NCBI GenBank assembly: GCA_964638715.1
Contig: CAZWZF010000047.1
Location: 1 to 39,097, forward strand
Direction of reading: 5' to 3'
Length of the DNA: 39,097 nt
From: JBAXQQ01 sp037131695
Lineage (GTDB): Bacteria; Armatimonadota; Hebobacteria; CAIYQO01
Numbering within the stretch: the first letter of the stretch is position 1; each line of letters starts with the position of its first letter. The translations under genes and the position numbers were made by a program. Below, in pieces: positions 33,505 through 39,097 of the stretch. Under the pieces are notes generated by a model. That model searched no databases, had not been told where the DNA came from, and saw nothing but the letters and a program-made list of their open reading frames with translations.

Positions 33505-34944
33505 ATGGCCGAGTTTGAACCAGTAATCGGCTTTGAAATTCACGCCGAATTAGCCACCGCTTCAAAGATTTTCTGCGGGTGCCCCACCACGCCCGGCGGC
33601 GACCCGAATACCCACACCTGTCCGATTTGCCTGGGATTGCCCGGGGCATTGCCGGTGTTGAATAAAACCGCGCTGGAATATGCCGTCAAGGTAGCGTTGG
33701 CATGCAACTGCAAGGTATCGTCGCCATCTATATTTGAACGCAAAAATTATTATTATCCCGACCTGCCGAAAAATTATCAGATTTCGCAAAAACGCGCCCC
33801 GTTTGGGGTGGATGGCTGGTTTGAATACGAAGTAAACGGCGAAACGAAACGCGTCGGCATTTACGATATCCACCTGGAAGAGGACGCTGGCAAGTTAGTT
33901 CACCCCGAAGATAAAAAAGCCGCCCATTACAGCCTGGTGGATTATAACCGTGCCGCGGTGCCGCTATTGGAAATTGTATCCAATCCCGATATCCGATCTA
34001 TTGAAGAGGCCGAAGGTTACATGGCTGCCATGCGCCAGATGCTGTTGTATTTAGGCGTATCCGAGGCGCGCATGGAACTGGGGCAGATACGATTTGAAGC
34101 AAACATCAGCGTGCGTCCCAAGGGCAGCAGCGAGCTACGCAAACGCGTCGAGATAAAAAACCTTAATTCGTTCCGTACCGTGCGGTTAGCAACTGAATAT
34201 GAAATTGAACGCCAGATAGAAGCGTATGAAAATGACGAAAAGATAGTCCAGGAAACCCGGTTGTGGGACGAAGTGCGCGGAATAACCGTGGCAATGCGCA
34301 GCAAAGAAGACAGCCACGATTACCGCTATTTCCCCGACCCCGACCTGACCCCGATTGTATTCACCCCGGAATACCTGAGTGAATTGAAAGCGTCGCTGCC
34401 GGAACTGCCGATGGCGCGCCGCAACCGTTTCATCAGCGAATACGGCCTGTCCACCTATGATGCCACCATCATCACCGGTGAAAAAGCCTTCGCCGATTTC
34501 CTTGATACCGCAGTAAGCCACGGCGCCACCCCGAAAGTAGTCGCCAACTGGATGCAGGGAGAAATGCTGCGCCGGTTGAACGACGGCAATATCGCCCCCG
34601 CCGATAACCCGGTAACCCCGCAGGCACTCGCCGAGTTAATCGTAATGGTGGAAAACGGCAAGATAAACAACAGCCAGGCGAAACAGGTATTCAACGAGAT
34701 ATTCGACACCGGCAAATCTCCCGCCCAGGTGGTAAAAGAACGCGGTTTCGAACAAATCAGCGACACCAGTGAACTGGAAAGCGCCGTAGACGCGGTACTC
34801 GCCGCCAACCCCGACGCCGCCCAAAAATACGCCGCCGGCGAAGACAAAGTAATCGGATTCCTGGTAGGACAAATAATGCGCGCCACCAAAGGCAAGGCAA
34901 ACGCCCAGATAGTTAATGAGATATTGAATAAGAAACTGCGATAA
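33505..34944 (+). CDS. gatB: Aspartyl/glutamyl-tRNA amidotransferase subunit B
   Basis: 479 residues from ATG at 33505 (GGAGGG just upstream, within the hom 3' end). 'FEPVIGFEIHAEL' and the zinc site C24-x-C26...C39-x2-C42 are typical. The kinase-like cradle has 'YYPDLPKNYQISQ' and 'HLEEDAGKLVH', and the C-terminal YqeY-like tail domain runs from about 400. It phosphorylates and amidates misacylated Glu-tRNAGln or Asp-tRNAAsn with GatA and GatC, which are not in this window. Confidence 0.97.
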   Translation: MAEFEPVIGFEIHAELATASKIFCGCPTTPGGDPNTHTCPICLGLPGALPVLNKTALEYAVKVALACNCKVSSPSIFERKNYYYPDLPKNYQISQKRAPFGVDGWFEYEVNGETKRVGIYDIHLEEDAGKLVHPEDKKAAHYSLVDYNRAAVPLLEIVSNPDIRSIEEAEGYMAAMRQMLLYLGVSEARMELGQIRFEANISVRPKGSSELRKRVEIKNLNSFRTVRLATEYEIERQIEAYENDEKIVQETRLWDEVRGITVAMRSKEDSHDYRYFPDPDLTPIVFTPEYLSELKASLPELPMARRNRFISEYGLSTYDATIITGEKAFADFLDTAVSHGATPKVVANWMQGEMLRRLNDGNIAPADNPVTPQALAELIVMVENGKINNSQAKQVFNEIFDTGKSPAQVVKERGFEQISDTSELESAVDAVLAANPDAAQKYAAGEDKVIGFLVGQIMRATKGKANAQIVNEILNKKLR

Positions 34945-35363
34945 AGTATCAATGAAATAAAATTAACATGGATGGGCAGGATATATTACCGGATAATAAA
35001 TTTACAGAAATTTTATTATGCTTACTATAAAAAAGTGCGGTTGGATAAGGGGACTGGGTTCACATCCTGAATTTCAACCTATTTATTATGGTTAGCAGCA
35101 CCAGGATGTGTTACCTGCTCCCCGGCAAGATAATACATTTCGGCACCCCGAGAGGTGGCCAGAGCGTCCCGCTCGGAAAAAGGATGAGCCGGAGCAAATG
35201 TCAGTGTTTATCACCTTCCTGCGCAGCCAGCGTCACCGAGACGGTGACGCCACGTACTTCCCTGTCCCCTTACACAGCCAATATTTTTCATATTACCGGA
35301 TAATAAATTTATAGAAATCTGATTTAGCTGATTATAAAGATGTGTTGCTTGCTCCTGGCTGAT
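34945..35363. other. Gene-free convergent spacer with nested repeats
   Basis: A 27-bp sequence starting ATTACCGGATAATAAATTTA occurs at 34985-35011 and again at 35292-35318 (26 of 27 identical), 307 bp apart. It brackets intergenic repeat copy 2 (35148-35260). A GATGTGTT-x-CxTGCTC word also recurs at 35105 and 35339. No credible ORF. Confidence 0.75.
35148..35260. repeat. Dispersed intergenic repeat, copy 2
   Basis: The first 37 nt are identical to 2860-2896 (CCGAG...CTCGG hairpin plus A-run). Then a matching TTCCTGCGCAG block, and the exact GTCACCG-AGA-CGGTGAC palindrome (about 35231-35247) also present at 28962-28978. Confidence 0.85.
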
Positions 35364-36071
35364 TTACCCCAACCCATCCTCGATGGCGTCAATTAATATC
35401 TTGCAGGTTTCCAGGCGGGCGTAGTTTTTGCTTTCTGCGGATATTATGTGCCAGGGGGCGCAAGGGCGGTTAGTTTCTTTGAACATATCTTCGGCGGCTT
35501 TTTCGTATTCAGCCCATTTGTCACGGTTTCGCCAGTCGTCGGGGCCTATTTTCCATTGTTTCAGCGGGTTGCTTTCGCGGTCTTTGAAGCGGCGCAGTTG
35601 TTCGGCTTTGCTTATCTGCATCCAGAATTTTACTATAACCATGCCGTTTTCTGCCAGTGTTTGTTCAAAGTAGCGAATTTCTTCGTAGCCCATTTTCCAT
35701 ATTTTGGTAGGGGTCAGCTTTTCTACCCGTTCCACCAGCACACGTCCGTACCAACCTCGATCGAAAATTACTATTTGTCCGGCGGCGGGGATATCTTTCC
35801 AAAATCGCCACAGGTAATGGTACTGTAATTCTGTTTCATTTGGCGCGCCAATTGGCCATACCCGCACCCCGCGCGGGTCCAATCCTTCGGTGATGCGCTT
35901 TATACACCCGCCCTTTCCGCTGGCGTCCCAACCCTCAAACATTACCATCACCGGCAGCTTTTTTGCGCGTATTTTTTGCTGTAAAGAAACTAATTTATAC
36001 TGGTATTTCTTCATTTTTTCGTTATATTCATCTACTGACACCGTCAAGGATAAATCAGCTAATTCTAACAT
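35364..36071 (-). CDS. ppk2: Polyphosphate kinase 2 family protein
   Basis: 235 residues from ATG at 36071 (GAGG at 7-nt spacing; an in-frame GTG at 36083 overlaps that site). Walker A is GWDASGKGG (47-55). The family block 'VIFDRGWYGRVLVERVE' carries the Walker B Asp and lid Arg residues, and 'RFKDRESNPLKQWKIGPDDW' follows. Single-domain PPK2 enzymes phosphorylate nucleoside mono- or diphosphates with polyphosphate. Substrate class (I, II or III) not resolved by eye. Confidence 0.93.
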   Translation of the reverse strand: MLELADLSLTVSVDEYNEKMKKYQYKLVSLQQKIRAKKLPVMVMFEGWDASGKGGCIKRITEGLDPRGVRVWPIGAPNETELQYHYLWRFWKDIPAAGQIVIFDRGWYGRVLVERVEKLTPTKIWKMGYEEIRYFEQTLAENGMVIVKFWMQISKAEQLRRFKDRESNPLKQWKIGPDDWRNRDKWAEYEKAAEDMFKETNRPCAPWHIISAESKNYARLETCKILIDAIEDGLG

Positions 36072-36116
36072 TTTGCGCCTCACTTTTTAGTATATTTCAA
36101 TTTATGTGCCTGGATG

Positions 36117-37481
36117 TCACACATTCACCAGAATGTCCCGCAATTTATTACTGCGGCAACTTTTTGCCAGCTCTTTCACTTTTTCCAACTCGGGGAAGGC
36201 GGCAAGTTTTCGCAGGCGTTCTATGCACCAGGTAATGTCATCTTCCGAATATGTTTCCCATACTTGCGACATCAGGTTGTTTATTTCTGTCATGCGGTCG
36301 TAGGCGCGGCGGTAAGTAGAGAACAGTTCGCGGCGGCGCGCCACTATCTTTTCCGCATGGCTTAATTTTCGCATGGCAAATACCGACCACAACGCTTCTT
36401 CAGCGACTTTTACAGATACCGCTTCATCCATCACCATCAACAACGCGTCAACCAGTTCCGCGGTCAAACCTAAACCATGCACCGCACATCTGCCGGCAAT
36501 CGCTTCAGATTCCCTGCTGTTAATGGCAGTCTCGAATAATATCCGGTTAAACTCTGCCAGTCCGCCGTTTGGCCGCGCTTCCTGGTTCAGCCTGGCGACT
36601 TCCATCGCCGCCACTGCTTTGCGCATGGGTGGAGTTTTGTCATTGGTCATTACCGCTTCCAGCAATGCGGCGTAATCGTCGCGAGTTAATTTCCCTCGCG
36701 CTGCTATCAAAACAGCCCTGTTGCTGATGTCGTTGCCGTCGCTAATCCACTGCAAAATCTGCTTGAAATCCGATCGGATGAACGCGCGGTTAATGCGTCG
36801 GGCAACCCCGCATTGTATTATGACACCGGGCAGGTAAGGCGTGCTTAAATCCAGTTGCCGCCACACCGCCATGTATGGCGCAGGTTGATGCTGCGCGCCG
36901 GTACCGCTTTGCATCATCTTCACTATACGCGCCGCCACCGATTTATCGATGGTGTTCATCATCGACTGCAATACCCGCTGTGCCAACTGGTTGCTTTTTA
37001 CAAACGCGACGGTAGCGTCTTCCCGCCCCGGCATTATCACCAATAAAAATGTGATATGGGAAATAACATTTTTCCAGAATTTTGATGTCGGCAGTTCCGG
37101 CACAGTGGCGATAAATTCGAATAAAGCGGTGAAAGCGTCATGGGCGGAAAGGTTGAAGAGGGTTTCAATACAGATAGTCAGGTCGGCGTGTCCCGCCTCA
37201 TTCTCGCGTCCCGCCGGGCAGGCAGAGATATCGATGAGCAGCCTGCGGGTTATGAATAGCAGCGCGGCAACCTTGTCCACCGCGCCAGCAGGAAAAATCG
37301 CCGGATATTCAATCTTTTTCCCTGCTGCCTGCGCTTCTTCAATCCGGTCAATGTCGCTGCTGACAACCGCAAATATCCGCCGCGTCATCTCCTCAGTCGG
37401 GGATAGCGCAGTCTCATCCGCCGCCAACTGCCGGGCAGCAGAAACAATCTCATCAATACCAGCGTTATCAGCAATCTGCAT
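36117..37481 (-). CDS. All-helical hypothetical protein, HEAT-like
   Basis: 454 residues, almost entirely predicted helix, with paired amphipathic helices that suggest HEAT/ARM-type repeats, no signal peptide and no transmembrane segment. No catalytic motif or named family recognised. It lies 45 nt upstream of ppk2 on the same strand. Its ATG directly follows a consensus promoter with no room for a Shine-Dalgarno, so it is likely translated from a leaderless mRNA. Confidence 0.7.
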   Translation of the reverse strand: MQIADNAGIDEIVSAARQLAADETALSPTEEMTRRIFAVVSSDIDRIEEAQAAGKKIEYPAIFPAGAVDKVAALLFITRRLLIDISACPAGRENEAGHADLTICIETLFNLSAHDAFTALFEFIATVPELPTSKFWKNVISHITFLLVIMPGREDATVAFVKSNQLAQRVLQSMMNTIDKSVAARIVKMMQSGTGAQHQPAPYMAVWRQLDLSTPYLPGVIIQCGVARRINRAFIRSDFKQILQWISDGNDISNRAVLIAARGKLTRDDYAALLEAVMTNDKTPPMRKAVAAMEVARLNQEARPNGGLAEFNRILFETAINSRESEAIAGRCAVHGLGLTAELVDALLMVMDEAVSVKVAEEALWSVFAMRKLSHAEKIVARRRELFSTYRRAYDRMTEINNLMSQVWETYSEDDITWCIERLRKLAAFPELEKVKELAKSCRSNKLRDILVNV

Positions 37482-37491
37482 TTATGCTGAT

Positions 37492-37520
37492 ATTGTAGAT
37501 ATCCTGACGGGTTGCGTCAA
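37492..37520 (-). promoter_or_regulatory. Sigma70-type promoter giving a leaderless transcript
   Basis: On the minus strand: TTGACG (37515-37520), 17 bp, TACAAT (37492-37497). The ATG of the HEAT-like gene is 10 nt past the -10, so transcription should start within a few nt of the start codon. Confidence 0.7.
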
Positions 37521-37550
37521 ATTGGGTGTGGTAAATAATAAAATAATCTT

Positions 37551-37587
37551 GTTAATCATGTTAATCATGTCAAAAATTCTATATAAT
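37551..37587 (+). promoter_or_regulatory. Promoter region of the UroD-family gene
   Basis: An exact TATAAT at 37582-37587, about 50 nt before the ATG; no good -35 at 17-18 bp. A directly repeated 9-mer (GTTAATCAT x2, 37551-37568) occupies the -35 region and could be an activator or repressor site. Confidence 0.45.
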
Positions 37588-37636
37588 ACCAGCGCAGGCG
37601 AATATTTATTTTGCATTAATAAAATTGGAGATAATT

Positions 37637-38857
37637 ATGACCAGACGCGAGCGGGTTATGGCTGCTTTAAACTTTCAGCCGACAGATAAATTGCCTAAAG
37701 ATTTGAGCGGGATGCGTTCTACCGGGATAAGTTGTTTTGCGTATCCCAAGCTGATTGACGCACTCGGGTTGGCTCCACGCCGACCGCGGGTATACGATAC
37801 CGGACAGATGCTGGCATTGCCGGACACCGACGTGCTGGACGCGCTGGATTGCGACGTGGTAGTTGTTGAGGCAGGTATGACCAATGCCTTCCCACAACCG
37901 GAAATATGGCACGATTACGACTTTAACGGACGACTGCCGGCGCAGGTTCAGCGTCCTGATGCATATAAAGCGCAGCCCGATGGCACTATTTCAATGGATG
38001 GCTGGTCGACCATGGTTCCTGATGGGTATGTATTTAATGCCGAACATGCCGGGCAGAATATCGACTTTCTCGCTGACCTGCCCATACCGGATGTGAAAGC
38101 ACACGAAGAAAATCTGAAGAAAAACGGGATAATTTCTGATGAATACCTGGATGAACTGGTGAAATTCCTGCAAAAAGCCCGCGCCAGCACCGACCGCGCC
38201 ATCTTCGCCAGCCTGCCATATCTTAATCCCGGCATTTCTATCGGTGCTTTCGGCGGCATCGGGGTCTTCCCCATTTTATGTCTCGAAGAGCCGGAAATAG
38301 TGGCGTCACTGCATGAACTATCCAGTGAATACGCGGCGAAAAATGCCGCGAAAATGGGACAGGCAATCGCGCCTTATGTTGATGTGCTGATGGCAACCGC
38401 CGACGACTGGGGCACGCAAAACAGCCTGATGGCGTCGCCATCGGTATTCCGCGAACTATTCCTGCCATATTTCCGCCGGTTTAACGAAGCCATGCACGTC
38501 AGCGCACCGGAAACAAAGATATTCATGCATTCCTGCGGTGCAATTTACGACATTATCGACATGATTATCGAAGCAAAATTTGACGTATTGAACCCCGTAC
38601 AGTGGAGTGCCGGCAAACAGGGATACGCCGAATGGAAAAACAAAGCCAAAGGCAGAATAGCGTTCTGGGGCGGCGGAGTAGACAGCCAGCACACCTTGCC
38701 GTTGGGCAGCGTTGACGATGTGGTGAAAGAAATTGAGCAAGTCATGCCAATAATGAAAGAATCCAGCGGCTACGTATTCTGCAACATCCACAACATCCTG
38801 GCAGAAATTCAGCCGGAGAAAGTTATTGCGATGTATAAAACGGCGGGTAGGTATTAA
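37637..38857 (+). CDS. Uroporphyrinogen decarboxylase family protein, methyltransferase-like
   Basis: 406 residues from ATG at 37637 (GGAG at 6-nt spacing). It begins 'MTRRERVMAALNFQPTDKLPKDL', a typical start for the UroD/MtaA/CmuA superfamily. The zinc-type motif H298-x-C300 ('IFMHSCGAI') and a late Cys (C382 in 'FCNIHNIL') match the corrinoid:thiol methyltransferase branch better than true HemE. Substrate unknown; no corrinoid protein gene is visible here. A heptamer repeat starts at its stop. Confidence 0.85.
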   Translation: MTRRERVMAALNFQPTDKLPKDLSGMRSTGISCFAYPKLIDALGLAPRRPRVYDTGQMLALPDTDVLDALDCDVVVVEAGMTNAFPQPEIWHDYDFNGRLPAQVQRPDAYKAQPDGTISMDGWSTMVPDGYVFNAEHAGQNIDFLADLPIPDVKAHEENLKKNGIISDEYLDELVKFLQKARASTDRAIFASLPYLNPGISIGAFGGIGVFPILCLEEPEIVASLHELSSEYAAKNAAKMGQAIAPYVDVLMATADDWGTQNSLMASPSVFRELFLPYFRRFNEAMHVSAPETKIFMHSCGAIYDIIDMIIEAKFDVLNPVQWSAGKQGYAEWKNKAKGRIAFWGGGVDSQHTLPLGSVDDVVKEIEQVMPIMKESSGYVFCNIHNILAEIQPEKVIAMYKTAGRY

Positions 38858-38885
38858 TTAAAAATTAAAATTGATAATTAAAAAT
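38856..38885. repeat. AATTAAA heptamer tract at the UroD-family stop
   Basis: AATTAAA twice, then a diverged ATTGATA and a further ATTAAAA, beginning in the TAA stop (38855-38857). Confidence 0.7.
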
Positions 38886-38924
38886 TGTAGGGACGGGTTT
38901 TTAAACGTTGTTTTGAGTGTAAAA

Positions 38925-38988
38925 CAGGGACTGACACCGAGTGGTGAGACCATGATGGTGTCGGTCCCATCGGGTTTTGTAAAAGCCT
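38925..38988. repeat. Dispersed hairpin repeat (GGGACTGACACC family), copy 2
   Basis: Shares the 20-mer and the GGTTTTGnAAAAGCCT block with 28842-28916. Here the stem is intact: GGGACTGACACC pairs with GGTGTCGGTCCC (12 bp, one G-U) around 18 nt. The rest of the window end (38989-39097) has only a 15-nt fragment of the 25.3 kb inverted repeat (39003-39017). Confidence 0.82.
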
Positions 38989-39097
38989 CTTTAATTATCA
39001 ATTGCATCTCTGTGTAATTTAAATAATCTTTACCCCTTTACTACCTAAAATCCCGTAAAATCTTACTATGCTACTTTTCAAGCTTGCTCCGGCAAAT

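Noticed and set aside
35088..35314. Two short plus-strand ORFs between gatB and ppk2
   Set aside because: They consist mostly of dispersed intergenic repeat copy 2 and would share sequence with the repeat at 2.9 kb.

Overview
This is a bacterial chromosomal window dominated by one very long minus-strand ribosomal protein locus (about 23.9 kb down to 3.2 kb). It joins the S10, spc and alpha operons with rplM-rpsI into a single run: rpsJ-rplC-rplD-rplW-rplB-rpsS-rplV-rpsC-rplP-rpmC-rpsQ-[EF-G-like]-rplN-rplX-rplE-rpsN-rpsH-rplF-rplR-rpsE-rpmD-rplO-secY-adk-map-infA-rpmJ-rpsM-rpsK-rpsD-rpoA-rplQ-truA-rplM-rpsI. A consensus promoter (TTGACT-N17-TATAGT) sits upstream of rpsJ. A second one (TTGACA-N17-TAAAAT) lies inside the locus before rplX, and a rho-independent terminator follows rpsI. 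The gene order is the classical bacterial one, except that an EF-G-like GTPase gene with a DVPGY G3 motif is inserted between rpsQ and rplN. Several products (L3, L23, L24, L17, IF-1, S3, L5, L29) carry insertions or tails compared with the usual bacterial proteins.

The organism is uncertain. An H-X9-DG-type prepilin-like protein, a uroporphyrinogen-decarboxylase-like (corrinoid methyltransferase superfamily) protein, a Ycf45-like R3H ATPase, a stand-alone GatB/AccB context and zinc-ribbon forms of S4, S14, L24 and L36 together suggest an uncultivated lineage of the Armatimonadota type or a neighbouring phylum. This is an inference from gene content, not a phylogeny.

Left flank (1-3.2 kb, plus strand): a zinc-ribbon, membrane-anchored protein with a duplicated beta-rich C-terminal module, followed 2 nt later by a PAS/HisKA_2-like protein whose ATP-binding domain looks degenerate. 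This is a plausible uncharacterised two-gene sensory module. It converges on the rpsI terminator across a palindromic element.

Right flank (24-39 kb): a prepilin-like gene (-); thiD-mgtC-like and a double-MBL hydrolase (+); an R3H ATPase and a zinc-ribbon/DUF4234-like membrane protein (-); accB-hom-gatB (+) from a consensus promoter; ppk2 with an all-helical unknown protein (-) that appears to be made from a leaderless mRNA; and a UroD-family gene (+). Genes here are housekeeping or metabolic and no phage or transposase gene is present.

The intergenic spaces outside the ribosomal locus are unusually rich in repeats: 7-bp tandem repeats touching or close to stop codons, a REP pair (BIME-like), a 127-bp palindromic element, two families of dispersed hairpin repeats, and a long imperfect inverted repeat. 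No rRNA, tRNA or CRISPR array was seen.
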